Source: Nageia nagi
Lineage: Eukaryota; Pinophyta
Direction of reading: 5' to 3'
Length of the DNA: 64,000 nucleotides
Assembly (NCBI GenBank): GCA_050084985.1
Contig: JBITNC010000002.1
Span: forward strand, 6,758,001-6,822,000
How positions within the stretch are numbered: position 1 is the stretch's first letter; every line of letters begins with the position of its first letter. The notes below the pieces were generated by a model. The model saw nothing but the letters and a program-made list of their open reading frames with translations. It searched no databases and was not told the DNA's origin. Below, piece after piece: positions 33,801 through 46,138 of this stretch. Both the position numbers and the translations under genes were made by a program.

Positions 33801-35125
33801 ACAAGAATGTGAAAAATAATAAGCATGCAGTTTAATAAACAATATTACATGTTACATTTAATTAACTAAGACATGCTTGATTTGATTCATAAGTGCAAAT
33901 GTTTTATAGCTCAAATAATAATCCATGTACCCAAATACATTTTTCATCTTAAGAACTGTAGATGAAGAGTGACATTATTGAGGCTTATTTTCTTATCTAA
34001 AAATTAGGTCTTCACCTAGATGCCCATATAAGAGAAACCCAAGTACTACCAATCCTCAACTAGTTCACCTTGGTGAGTATTATACTCTCACAAGGAGAAG
34101 TACCTAATATGTTCCAAGGTTATGACATTTATTGGATTGACCAAATTATTAATCTTGATTAGATTTTAAGTTGTCTTTTTAGGATATCAAGTGGGGTTAT
34201 ATCTAGACCAACAGAGGACTTAGGGGTAATTAAGAAGTACAAACTTTTCACCATTTGGATTGTAAGACTTAAAGGCTCCCAAAACAACTCATGTTGTGGA
34301 ATGTATGTGCAAAAGTGTTCATTTTAGGGGGTTGCTTATTTCAATGTTTGCATTTTTGTTTTCGTAAGCAAATAGATCAAAATGTGAAACATGAAGTAAA
34401 GAGCATAAGTAAAACATCATCTATTCAAAATTTAAAACCTAAGTGTCCAATGGGTTTTGTTTACTAACCCCTAAAGGACATCTTTACATCATTCCTAGTT
34501 TTGCATAAGGAAGTAAATTGCATCATAACTTAAAATTTTAAGTAAAAATCATAAGCATGCATCATTTTAAAGGTTCAAGTACTAAGCATAAGCATGCATT
34601 AATTCCAAAATATTGCATAAGTTAATTTTGCATAAGGGATAAATACTCATCATGCATCTTTTTAACTTAAAGAATTTAAGTTAAAAAATAACTTAAAATT
34701 TAAGTCCTAAGCATGCAACATTAACTTTTAAAAAATTAAGTCCTTAAAATAGGCATGCATTAAACTTTAAGTAAAATTAACTATAAAGTTTTCAAGAATT
34801 AAATACTTAGCATGCATAAAGATAACTACTTAGTATGCATTATTTCCATAACTTTTAAAGAGGTATAGAAATTTTTAAGTGATAAAAAAAAAACGTATTC
34901 CAAGCACAAAGGATCTAAAAGTTTAAGTAAAAATTAAAAATATTTCCCCTTCCTTTTACTTAAAAACAAATCCCTTCAATAAATGCTTAGCAAACAAATT
35001 TATCACTTAAAAAAATGTCAAATTTATACTTTCAAAAATTGTATTCCTATCAATGCAAAATTTCTCCTTAATACCATATGTCTAAAAGTATTATTACTTG
35101 AACTGAAATTTTTTAATTTTGACCC
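33801..35125 (-). other. Leader region of element F, homologous to that of B
   Basis: The minus strand from about 34.5 to 33.95 kb matches 15.0-15.75 kb plus strand. The part above 34.5 kb is rich in gcatgcat and ttaagt motifs. A poly-A run (35132-35148 plus strand) lies near the edge. No 5' LTR or PBS is visible. Confidence 0.65.
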
Positions 35126-35723
35126 TTCATTAAAAAAAAAAAAAAAAATGACAACTCATCATAGTTAATGAGTTCAACCTAGAGTAATGATGGGTTAAGC
35201 AAATTAAATTCTTTACTAAGGACAAGTGCTTAAAAGAAGTTAAAGTAACATCATGTAACCTATCTATAAATCCTACAAGGAATTAAATGAAGGGAGGAAA
35301 TCCTCACGCCACTTTATGCAATTAAGTTGGTAGGTGAGAGATGATGATTTTTTTGAAAAAAACAAAGTCAAGCAAGCAAGAAAAGTAATTTAATAATAAT
35401 AAAAAAAGAAGCAATTTAATGGCAACAAGGGAGAAATATTGTCAACAGAAGGTGGTTTGGCTTGCACTTATTTATTTTTAAACTTCATCTACTACTCTTC
35501 TTATTTGTATGGAGACAATTTTGTTGATGCTCTTGTGAAGAAGACTTTTGTTGTGGCATTTTTACACCTTCGGATTAAGGGAGGGAACATTGGCTTAATC
35601 TTTAAGGTGGATCTATTTAAGGAGATTGCATATTTTTTGTTGGTTAATAATGTTTAACACACCTTAAAGCACATATTTTTATTTTCACTTCTTTCTTAAT
35701 CCCTTTTGGATTAAGGTGGAGAA
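35126..35723 (+). other. Right internal remnant of element G
   Basis: A 72-codon plus-strand frame at 35439-35657 has no recognisable motif. A purine tract ttaaggtggagaa ends the stretch. Confidence 0.4.
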
Positions 35724-36131
35724 TGTTGGAAACCTAATCTTTAGGGATTAACATGGTTGTAATATTATTAGTTTAGGTATCATAAATGTTTAGGTGTCAT
35801 TAGCATGTAGGTGAGAGAAAAACATCATTATATTTTATATTTTTAAGTTTTTAATTGGAAGAAATTCCACATGTCATTAAGTGTCATAGTAGTTTAGGAA
35901 TATTTGACATGTGTCATAGAGTAGTTAGCACCTTGAGTTTATTTAGCATCATGGTTGTTAGTTAGGTAGTTGTTATATTTATGGTATCGATTAGATAACC
36001 ACTTTTGTAGAAAGTTGATATATTTATGGTGTCAGTTAGATAAATATTTTTTTGGTTCTATAAATATCCTTCTTCAAGATTGTAATAGTTGACTCATTAA
36101 TCTATTTTGGAATTTTTGATCCATTTTTACA
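35724..36131 (+). repeat. 3' LTR of element G (408 bp)
   Basis: Starts TGTTGGAAACC and ends TTTTTACA. It is 75 bp longer than its partner because of two short internal duplications, around gtgtcatag...tagttagc and gatatatttatggtgtc. Confidence 0.85.
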
Positions 36132-36198
36132 AGATTTATGAAGTTTGACTTAGGCATTTTGAATTTGTATAAAATATCTAAGTATGTGTATTCATTCA

Positions 36199-36708
36199 TG
36201 AAGTAATTAATAGTTTAACATAAATAAAAATACTTATAGAAACATTAAACATTCACCCAGCATTCATAATTGCATTACACAATTCAAAATATTGACTTAG
36301 ATTTGGAAATAAAGTGGAAATCTCACTATGATATTTTATCAAACTGTTTGCATTATAAGTTTAGAGTGCAATTTATGAGTTACACCAAATGATTCCATAA
36401 TCCAACCTAAACATTGGAACTCTAATTTATACATCCTAAAGCTAACCAATTGAAAATAGTAATCAAAACTAACTCATAAAATAGAGAAATTGAAGTTAAA
36501 CTACTTGACAGTTTGCCAAAACTACCCAAGAACTGTCAAGATGAAACGCAATCACATTTCAGGCAAAACACGTTGGGTGGTTACATTTCTAGAAAATGTG
36601 GTGGCATTTTATTTTGCAAACATGGTGGGGTGATGCATTTTGTTAGACAATGCAAAATTTGAATATTAGAGCTTGAGTTTTGGAGTCTGATGAGGTTCAA
36701 TTTCAATA
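36199..36708 (-). repeat. 3' LTR of element E (510 bp)
   Basis: Minus-strand start TATTGAAATTGAACC (TG decayed to TA), end ACTTCA. It carries about 50 bp not found in the 5' LTR (around 36555-36605). Confidence 0.9.
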
Positions 36709-36965
36709 TACTTCCCCTTGACGATGGGAGGGCTAACAATCAGGTCTCTCAACATCAAAAACTAAGATTTAGCAAGTTATTTTGTGAAGATATTCGTAAT
36801 TTGGTCTTTTGTATTGCAATATCTCAATGTAATCAGATTCTTCTCCATTGTGTATCTAATAAAGTGGTGCTTGATATCAAAGTGTTTAGAATAAGCATGG
36901 TGGACTGGATTTTGTGCCAACTTAATGGCACTTTGATTGTCACAAAAAAGAGTTGTAGAATATTC

Positions 36966-38340
36966 CTATTTCTCACCTATCTCATCAAGAATTTTTTGAA
37001 GCCATAAGGCTTGTGCACTAGCTAAGGTCAATGCTACATGCTCAGCCTCTATAGATAATAAAGCTACCATAGTTTGCTTCTTAGAACTCCAAGTAATCAA
37101 ACTTGTACCAAGTGTGAAATAATTTCCACTAGTGGACTTTCGATCATCAAGATTACTTCCCCAATCATTATCACTAAAACCAACTAGCTTCACATTATCA
37201 GTAGAGAAGTAATGAATACCAAAATTTACTATAGCACACACATACCTCAAGTTTCCTTTGGCTACTTTCAAGTGCAAGCAAGAAGGATTAGCCATGTACT
37301 TAGAACAAAGTGAGATAACATAACATATATTTGGCCTTGTGTTACATAGGAACATTAAACTCCCCATAATGCTTCTATACTCTATTTTATTTACTTTTTC
37401 AGTCCCATCATTTGAACACAAAAGCTCTCCATGTGCAATTGGATAAGCTACAGGTTTGCATTCACTCATGCCAAACATTTTTAACATCTCTATAGCATAC
37501 TTGGCTTGATAAAGAAATATCACATCATGTGTTTGATGTACTTCCATGCCCAAGAAGTAACTCATCCAACCAATATTGGTCATATCAATTTTTTTTTCAT
37601 CTTAGCTTTGAAAGAATCACATAATGAATAATTACTTCCCATGAAAAACAAATCATCTACATACAAGAAAATAAGTAGAATTTCAATACCTTGTTTTTTG
37701 TAATATAAAGTATGCTCACTCTTGTTTTTGAAAACCACACTTAAGAAAGTAGTTATTGATTCTTGTGTACCAAGCTTTTGGAGCTTGTTTTAGCCCATAC
37801 AAGGCCTTTTTTAATCAATAAACTTGATTTTCTTTTCTTTGAACCTCAAAACCTTGAGTTTGTGCCACATACACTTCTTCTTCAAGATAGCCATTAAGGA
37901 ATGCACTCTTCACATCCATGTGATGCACATTTCAATGCTTATGGGAAGCTAATGAAAGCACCATCTATATTTTCTCTTACCTTGCAATAGGAGCAAATGT
38001 CTCATAATAATCTATGCCATACTTTTGTGTGAATTCTTTTGCAACCAACCTTGACTTGTATCTTTCAATGGAATCATCACTATTCCTCTTGATCTTGTAG
38101 ATCCATTCACATCCAATGCATTTCCTATTTTGGGGTAGCTTACATAACTTCTATGTGTCATTCTTAACAATGGAAGAAATCTTCTCATTCATAACCTTCA
38201 TCAACACTTTGTTAGAACATGCTTGTTCAAAACAAGAAGGCTCAAAATCATCAAATTTAGTAACTTTAGAAGAACTAGAAACATGAACATTAGAAGTAGA
38301 AGTCATTAAAGCATAATTTACCATATCACCTTGGGCTCAC
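36966..38340 (-). pseudogene. Reverse transcriptase and RNase H of element E
   Basis: The minus strand shows [30 protein letters not shown], then [28 protein letters not shown] and LYVDDLFFMGS (catalytic YVDD near 37655). The 205-codon open piece 36966-37583 has WMSYFLGMEV, IEYRSIMGSLMFL and the RNase H motifs GFSDNDWGSNLDDRKSTSG and LLSIEAEHVAL. It lacks an obvious tail after LDEIGEK. Frames are broken between 37.6 and 38.3 kb. Confidence 0.93.
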
Positions 38341-40101
38341 CATTGTCTTCATCTCCTAACATTTGCAAATTTTCTAGTCTTTGCAAAGTAGCATCTAACT
38401 CCTTGTGTTGATTCCTTGTTAACCTTCTTGAAACATTTTGAGCCAACATTTGAGAAGAGGCATGATAATTTATCACCCTTTTACCTCTTATTGATTGATT
38501 TACACTTGCACTTGGTGATGGAGGTGAAGAAGAACAATGTTGTGGACTTGAAGATCCCATTTATGAAGAAGAAACAAATTTGGGCTGAACTTGATTGTGT
38601 GAGACATGGCTGGGCTAAATATTTCCTTGGTCATTTGAAGAATTATTTTCAAACATATCATCATCAACAAAACACTTTTGGTATTTTTGAGACTTTCAAC
38701 TTTCCCCTTCATCAAAAATGGCATCTCTAGAGACCACAACTTTGTGAGAAATTAGATTAAAATATCTATAAGCTTTGGAGTGTTCACTATAGCCAATAAA
38801 AATATACTTTTCACTCTTAGCATCAAGCATTTTCCTATGCTCATCATTCACATGAAAATAAGCAAGACAACCAAAAACTTTAAAATATTTCACACTTAGC
38901 TTCTTTATAAGCCAACACTCATAAAGAGTAACATTATCCAAACTCCTTGTATGACTTCTATTTAAAATATAAATAGTAGTCCAAAAAGCTTCAGCCTAAT
39001 AAAAATTACTCAAACCTTTTATATGCATCATACATCTTGCCATTTCTACTAAAATTCGGTTCTTTCTTTTAGCCACTCCATTTTGTTGGGGTGTGTATAG
39101 TGAAGTAAATTACCTTTTAATGCTGAAATCTCTAAAAAAATTCAAGAAATCATTAGAGAAAAACTCACCACCATGATCAGTTCTTAAATACTTAATTGTA
39201 TATCCACTTTGATTCTCAACACTAGCTTTAAAAATCTTGAAGCATTCAAATGCTTCATCTTTGTGTTTAAGAAAGAATACTCAATAATATCTAGAAAAAT
39301 CATCAATAAAGGTAAGAAAATAAGAAGCTTTCCCCATAATTTATGTTTGCATTGGTCCACAAATATCACTATGGACCAATTGTAGAAGAGATTGAACTCT
39401 CCATGCTTCATTATTTGGAAAATGTTCCCTTGCATGCTTTCCAAAAGCACACCCTTCACACACTGTATTAGTATCTTGGACCTTTGGAAAACCAAAACAA
39501 GTGAAGGCAAAAGCTTTACATTTTGAAAATTTATATGGCCAAACCTCAAATACCGTAAATTAGCACTATCATCAATGCTCACACGAGCAAAAACTCCCCC
39601 TTGCTCCATAAACTTAATGGGGAAAAACTTATTTTTATTCATTTTCACTATAGTGACCATCCTTCCACCTCTATTCTTATCATATATGTTACATATTTTA
39701 TCTTTAAAAACCAATTTATAATTATTTTCCAACATTTTTCCAACACTTAAAAGAGATTGTTTTAAATCAGGAGAAAAATAAATACTTTTTACCTTCATAG
39801 TACCTTCCTTAGTAGGAACCATCATGTCCCCCTTTGCAATCACCTCCAAGAGCATTTCATCCCTAAGTTTGATGTTGGAACTAAAGGAATGGTAAATAGA
39901 TGATAAAATTTCCTTCTTTTCATTCATGTGGTGTGAACAACTACTATTAAGAACCCAAGTTCCATCCTCTTCTTCTTGTGAAAGAAGTGCTTTGGCTCCA
40001 TGATTCTCCTCTTGGAAAATAGAAAGAAACAAGACATATTCTTTATAAGTATCTTCTTCTCCATAATCTCCATAGGAATATTCTTCTTCCCCATGATTCA
40101 T
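38341..40101 (-). pseudogene. Protease and integrase of element E
   Basis: Protease: GTWVLNSSCSHHM stands where W.LDSG..HM is expected, so the catalytic Asp is Asn. Integrase: LRFGHINFQNVKLL (zinc region), HSDICGP (first Asp), RTDHGGEFFS (second Asp), then NGVAKRKNR, where the catalytic Glu is Lys. The C-terminal part 38696-38941 reads FKVFGCLAYFHVND and KYIFIGYSEHSKAYRYF. The linker 38318-38560 is Ser-rich with RGKRVINY. Two catalytic substitutions plus frameshifts make it inactive. Confidence 0.9.
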
Positions 40102-40109
40102 TGATCAAT

Positions 40110-40992
40110 TATATTAAGAGGCTTGTTTCAATCTACACTCTCTCTCAAAATGGCCAAATTTGTTACATTGATAGCATTGTACATTCCTTTTGTCTCTTCC
40201 TCTACCTCTTGTAGTATATCCCCATATAGTACTTGCACTTACACTATTGGATTGGTCACCATATTAAATCAGATATCTTCCTCTTCCTCCTCTATCATTT
40301 CTACCTCTACCTTGCCCTCTTCTAGTATTATTGTCATTCTCTTTTGTTGAGAATTCTTGGTCTTTACTTGTACCAACCTTGGACCTTCTCAAAAATCTCT
40401 CTTCTTGATGAGAGATCCAACCAATTGATCAAACTCCATAGTAGGAAGATCTTTGGTTTCTTCAATTACAAGATCCACATTATCCCATTTTAGTAATAAA
40501 GTTCTCAAGATATTTTTAAATTACCAAGGGTTTCTCCATATCATCACCAAGAGTGACCATTTTGTTCACTATGCCCTTCACTCTTACACAATAATCACCC
40601 ATATTTTCATTTTCATACTATGTGAAATTTTCAAAATCTCTTTTGAGGTTCTAAAGTTTTACTTCCTTCACTTTAACACTTCCTTGGTAGCCTTCTGTCA
40701 AAGCTTTCCATGCATCAATAGCAGTTCTATGGGCTAAGATTCTTGGGAAAATGCTCTTATCAAGAGTAGCTTGAATATGTGATAAGGCAAAAAAAATATT
40801 TTTCTTCATCTCTTTAAGTTCCTTTTTTTCATCTTCACTTAGGACACTCTAATCATCTGGCTCTTTGTATCCAACTTCAACAATGTCCCATAAGTCTTTT
40901 CCTTCTAAGAGAGTCATCATCTGGATGCTCCAATATTCATAATCTGATCCATTAAATTCTAGAATTGGTATTGAGTTTGAAATTTTTTCCAT
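40110..40992 (-). pseudogene. Gag of element E
   Basis: It starts MEKISNSIPILEFNGSDYEY at 40992, 112 bp after the PBS. It continues through WSIQMMTLLEGKDLWDIVE and AWKALTEGYQGSVKVKEVKL to an Arg/Gly-rich stretch (RGQGRGRNDRGGRGRY) and one CCHC knuckle CYQCNKFGHFEREC near 40170. Three or more stops interrupt it. Classic copia gag layout. Confidence 0.9.
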
Positions 40993-41103
40993 GATAGCAA
41001 GACTTCAACATAACTTGGATATACAAAAGAAATTCTTTCAAAAAACTTTTTGTAAAATACCCATAGTTTTTAAACCCAACAAAACTCAATCTGGATCTAC
41101 TTG

Positions 41104-41115
41104 CTCTGATACCAA
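41104..41115 (-). promoter_or_regulatory. Primer-binding site of element E
   Basis: The minus strand reads TGGTATCAGAGC, a perfect initiator-Met-tRNA PBS. It starts 3 bases inside the 5' LTR edge. Confidence 0.95.
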
Positions 41116-41118
41116 AAT

Positions 41119-41582
41119 GAAGTAATCAACACTTTATCATAAAGAAAAATACTTATAGAAACATTAAACATTCATCCAACATTCACAATTGCATTACATA
41201 ATTCAAAATATTGACTCAGATTTGGAAATAATGTGAAAATCTCACTATGACATTTTGTCAAACAATTTGCATTATAAGTTTAGAGTGCAATTTACAAGTT
41301 ACACCAAATGATTCCATAATCCAACCCAAACACAAGTTTGGAACTCTAATTTATACATATCAAAGCTAACCAATTGAAAATAGTAATCAAAATGAACTCA
41401 TAAAATTGAGAAATTGAAGTTAAACTACTTGACAGTTCACCAAAACTACCCAAGAACTATCAAGATGAAATGCAATGGTGTTTTATTTTGTAAACACGAT
41501 GAGGTAATGTGTTTTGTTAGATAATGAAAATTTTGAATATTGGAACTTGATTTTTGGAGTCTAACAAGGTTCAATTTCAACA
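41119..41582 (-). repeat. 5' LTR of element E (464 bp)
   Basis: Minus-strand start TGTTGAAATTGAACC, end TGATTACTTCA. It is alignable over its length with 36199-36708. Confidence 0.92.
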
Positions 41583-41587
41583 ATTCA

Positions 41588-42719
41588 TGCTATTTATACC
41601 TTATTGAGCTAGAAAACCTATGATAAGATTCAATCTCATGTCAACTACATGCATTTTCTCAAATCCAAATCTTTCTTCTACAATATCTAGAGACACGAAT
41701 ATTCATTTTCTATGAAACTAATTTTATTGTATTCCTTGATTCATGTTGATTAAAATGAATGTTGTACATCTAGATTTGCTCATCAAATGATCAAGATGAA
41801 GTTGTTTGAAATATAGGCCTGTTTTAAGGATCATTTTGTTAAAAATTAGTTAAATTAGCAAATAAGGATTGACAAATGATTTTTTGCATAACATTTGCAT
41901 ATGAACTCCTTTTTTTGAACCATTAATTTTTTGAGTTTCTTGAGACTAATATGTTTCAATGAGTAGTTGCATGATACCTTTTGATTATGTATGCTTACCA
42001 AAAATTTCACTCAAAGAAATATAAATTAACAATTTAATTAACCTTGAAATTTTAATACCTTGAGTTCTAGAACTCTATTTGATGAACTATAAAAGGTGTC
42101 AAGTTTTTAATGTAGAGTACTTTAATGTGAATTAATCAAAAGCATGAAATGTAACTACATTTTTATGATATTATGATTGCACATTTTTCAAGGCTCCGAC
42201 CAAGGGTGACCTTATCAAGTATGCTCATCCGAAAAATTATGGAGACTGATCAAATGCATCAAGCACAAATGTATCAATCCAAATCAAGCATAAAATATAC
42301 ATCATCCATGATATGGAGTTAAAAACACAAAAAATTCTCCTTTTACCAACTTGACAAGAAATGATTCTCATCCATTCTCATAATGACAATCGAGTATGAT
42401 TAAATTCTTAAAATATGGGTTTTGGTTAAACACACATGTACAATATATGTGAAAGATGAATTCAAGAAAAAATTAAACCCTAATTAATAAAATAAGAGAA
42501 TATGCTACAAATTTTATAAAAACATAATTTGGGTGGCAACAATAATTACAAGTTAGAAATAGAATGCATGCAATAAACATGATGCAACAATACAAAAAAA
42601 TGAAAGCTACAAAAATGAACATATAAAAAGGAAAATGAACACAAAAACCTTTTAACGTATGATACAATGAACCTTGGTGGGTTTCTTAACCCATCTGCAT
42701 TTGAAGGATGTAAGAAAAA
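41588..42719. other. AT-rich stretch between elements E and H
   Basis: No coding motif or repeat pair is recognised here. It may include the lost 3' portion of H. Confidence 0.4.
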
Positions 42720-45170
42720 AAATAGGTACCATGTTTGCTTGAGATCAAATGATGTGTACACCTTGACAATAGTCAATTATAGCATGGTTGTCATGAGCCT
42801 TATGAGATCCACTCTTGATACTTTGAAAATAGTTTCTTTTTTGTGGAGAATGACATGCTCTTTCCAACCTGGAATGGTTATAAAAATAATATTGCAAAGA
42901 ATCACAAGTGCTTACCATTATGATTAATCCTTTTGGTTATTGACTTGTTCACGATAAAGGATTGGTGAATATTTCCAATTGTTGATCATGTGGATGCATT
43001 GAGCCATCTTCATCATGGGCCATCTTCATCATGTTGCTTTTGTGGTGGCTCATCATCAATATTTATAGCCTTTTGATCAAAGAAATATTGAATAATATTT
43101 TCTAAAACCCTACAAGTTTTTGTTAGGTGACCTGGAGTTCTATGATAATTGCAAAATTCTTCAAACTTATAATTGTCAGGAACACCATTTGGGAAATGAT
43201 GCTAAGTACTAAGTGGTAACTTAATAATAGCCTTTTGTAATAAGACATCAAGAATTTTATCTATGCTTTCGTGTAACTTTACCAACTTTCTTCTTGGTCT
43301 TTTATCAACATTAACATTTGTAATTGTTTGTTTAGCAATAATATAATCATTAGTTTTATGTGTGTGACTTTTTAGTTGATTGATAATTTTAAATAATGCA
43401 AGATTTTATTTTAAGTAGTATATCAATTAGCTTGCCTAGAGATAAATTATCACAATCAATAACTTCGAACCTAAACTAAGGCAATAAAGAAACAATAAAA
43501 ATTTATTTCAAATCATTTTCATCAATAGTGATCTTATTTACAAAAAATTTCTACAAGTAGTCAAATTTTGATAAATAATTGCTTAATATTACATGAATCT
43601 TTGTATTGAGCTTTTTATTGAATATTATATTTTAAGTTTTGCTTAAAAAAATGAATAAGATCCTCGTAACTATTTACACTTTTCTCAGGAATAGTAAAGT
43701 ACCACTTAAGTGCATCATCATTTAAGCTATGAGAAAATAACTTATCAAGCATATCAAAATCATGCAAAAATTCTATAACTTCTAATTGAAATTTTCTAAC
43801 ATGCATCCTAGGATCTTAAGAACCATAAAATTTAGAAAACTTAAGGTTCTTTTTACCATTCCAAATTTTGTAAGTAATTCTATCACATAAAGGTCTTTTC
43901 AAATAAAATAAATAATCATCATCAACACTAATTAATTCAATTTCTATCTTTTCAATACTTTCCCTAAGTTGATCTTCATTACCAGTAGGAAGTGGGACTA
44001 TTGGTGCACACTACTAAGGGGATGGTAGAGGGGCTTGTGATGATGAAACAAGTCGAGGACTATTGCTTGTAATCTGTGAGGGTGTTGTTAGCTAAGGTTG
44101 TTGGGATAACTATGCATTTTTCAATTCAACAAATTTTAATTTGTAAAAAGGCAAAGTCTATTATTATTTCTTCATCAATTTTATCTAAGAAATCATAAGT
44201 CTATCTAATTATTGTTCATTCAATTTTAATTATATGTTCTTCATTGGTCCAATCAACTTTTTTTTCATAAGCTTTGTTTATAAAATCAACAATTTCTTCC
44301 CCTAAATTCTTGGGCTTTTTAGGTTTAATTATAATTTGCTTACCTTTGGCTTGTTGAATTTCATTAGGGACTAGTGTACTTATATCGACATGTTTAAGGG
44401 TTTATGGTGATGAATTGAAGACATATTCACAACATACAACCTATTAATTGCATCATATCAATTGAAGATCATAAAGAGGCTCAGCATATGCAACGTTCAT
44501 GATTTGATCACAAATTTACATGGTATCGACCCTATGCTTTTTATGAAATGATGGAATCACGACTCTAATAGAACCTAGATTATCATACTTGAACAAAGAA
44601 TTTGAAGTTTGCAGAGTACTTGGCTTCGTATTTATATTTATCATTTCATGCTTTGTTAGTATATCCAAAATAACTTGAGAATTATTGGTAACAAAATATT
44701 CTAAATGATTATCAAGAGCCATTAATTCAGAAAAATATTTAACATTAAGAGGAATAACATAAAGATATTTTGTATATTTAGGTGTATCAACATGATCTTC
44801 TAGATTAATTCTTTTAAATTTCTCTTCTTTAGTAATATCAATTTTGTACCTGTTAGGTGTTGTTCCAACAATACTCATTTGATTTGAACAAGTTAACTCA
44901 AAATTCTTAGATACAATGTCATTTTCCTCATTAGTCATAAATCTAGCATTAGGATTTGGTTCATCAAACTTTTTAGAAAGAGTAGGGTTTAATCTAGTAC
45001 TTCAAATTTCATCAAAATGAACCTTCCCTCTTATGATTATAGGTTGTTCCTCAATAGGTAAGATGTTTTCTGGAATAAAAGTAGAACAAACTCTAGAATT
45101 GTCCCTTTTTCAAGCAATTATTCTAAGGACATATGGGCAAAGGGTAAAATAATAGCTCAAAAGGATTCAT
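42720..45170 (-). pseudogene. Gag of element H (same family as gag of C)
   Basis: It begins MNPFELLF, like MNPFSLLL of C. The best open pieces are 44516-44938 (NEENDIVSKNFELTCSNQM, later YLYVIPLNVKYFSELMALD) and 43615-43806 (LDKLFSHSLNDDALKWYF, SVNSYEDLIHFFKQNLKY). A zinc-binding stretch FCNYHRTPGHLTKTC lies near 43110-43155, then QLEIFTNPL and MVSTCDSLQYYF. The order of blocks is the same as in C. Stops and frameshifts are frequent. Confidence 0.8.
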
Positions 45171-45242
45171 GACTCCTAAATAGATGGTGATTTAGAATAA
45201 AATTCCAATTGTGTAAGAGTAACTGAGATCACCAATATGCAA

Positions 45243-45948
45243 ATTGGTAATTATGATTTATAATGAAGAAATACAATAATTGTATATTTACTAAGGTGTA
45301 AACACTATTCAATATTATATGATAATACAAGAAAGTATGCATCTTGTTATAGGTAATGAGTAATACTTAAGATGTGACATAATGTGCAAAGGATTGGATT
45401 TCACTTATGATAAATTTGAATGGATAATCAATGACCTAGATCTATGCTTGACACCCTTTTGATCTATCACCCTAAATCTTAAAGAAGCACGACATGAATG
45501 CCTTGCTTGCATTCCTCGCACTTTGTGCATGACATAGATTTTATAATATAAAAGTAGATAAAAAAGATATCAAGTAATATAAGATCATACCATAACATAT
45601 TCTTAGATAGGTGGCATTAATATATACCATGAGTATAGTACGATTTATATACAACCACTATTAGATATATTCGATAAGGAATGTCAACCTTCAACTCCTC
45701 CTTTTATAAACTACAAGGACATAGAAATGAGTGAAATTCAACCTATAGAAATAGAATATAATCTTTGTAATATCAATTTTTATACTAAATCATGATTAAT
45801 GATAAAGCATTAGACTTAGCACATGATATAACATTTATATTACATATTAGCCTTGATTTATGTAATATTGTTATTTACTCTTTTGAGATGTCTAAAATAT
45901 GATTTATTAAATTATAAGAAATCATTTGTAGGCATCTAGAACTACGCT
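45243..45948 (-). repeat. Probable 5' LTR of element H
   Basis: Ends were set by comparison with C. The right-hand flank up to 46138 holds nothing recognisable. Confidence 0.5.
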
Positions 45949-46138
45949 TCAGCTATGCCTTGGCTACTATCATGTAATCATGTATAAATTATCACATACT
46001 TGTTAGGAATGTAAAATAATACAAAAGATTTAAATATGCCAAAAATATGAAAATAGTACTAAGGGCAACAACAAATTTAGTGGCTTATAAAATTTTATTT
46101 AAAAATATAATATTTTCAATAATGATAATAGGGTTATG

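Larger units (their letters stand above)
28720..35125 (-). mobile_element. Element F: degenerate Ty1/copia retrotransposon nested in G
   Basis: The minus strand holds gag (33.8-33.1 kb), protease and integrase (33.0-31.5 kb), RT and RNase H (31.3-29.8 kb), then a polypurine tract CTCAAGGGGGAG right after the stop near 29830. It ends in an LTR at 29205-28720. Protease before integrase before RT is the copia order. The long leader (33.8 to about 35.1 kb) matches the leader of element B. No 5' LTR is found, so the right end is truncated. About 0.6 kb of extra sequence lies between the purine tract and the LTR. Confidence 0.85.
27710..36131 (+). mobile_element. Element G: non-coding LTR element split by element F
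   Basis: Direct LTRs at 27710-28042 and 35724-36131 share taagtatcataaacatatag- and ttttggaatttttgatcca-like blocks. A PBS-like TGGTATTAAGC follows the left LTR, and a purine tract (aaggtggagaa) precedes the right one. Flanks ATATT and AGATT could be a decayed target duplication. Inside, only about 0.7 kb on the left and 0.5 kb on the right belong to G. The rest is minus-strand copia F. G itself shows no gag or pol motif, so it looks like a small non-autonomous element that received F as a nested insertion. Confidence 0.75.
36199..41582 (-). mobile_element. Element E: complete Ty1/copia structure with target duplication
   Basis: LTRs at 41119-41582 (5') and 36199-36708 (3') enclose gag, protease, integrase, RT and RNase H in copia order on the minus strand. 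A perfect 5-bp target duplication ATTCA flanks it (36194-36198, 41583-41587). The PBS (41104-41115) is a perfect tRNA-iMet match, and the purine tract is CAAGGGGAAGTA beside the 3' LTR. The LTRs differ at many sites plus indels, so the insertion is old. Protease and integrase catalytic residues are changed and frames are broken. Confidence 0.95.
42720..45948 (-). mobile_element. Element H: gag region and 5' LTR of a gypsy element related to C
   Basis: On the minus strand a probable LTR (45948-45243) is followed by a PBS-like site TTGGTGATCTCAG. Gag then runs from 45170 to about 42.72 kb. The LTR start TAGATGCCTACAAATGATTT matches the C 3' LTR start. No pol domain and no 3' LTR are found, so it is a 5' fragment or another gag-only copy. 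Confidence 0.7.
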
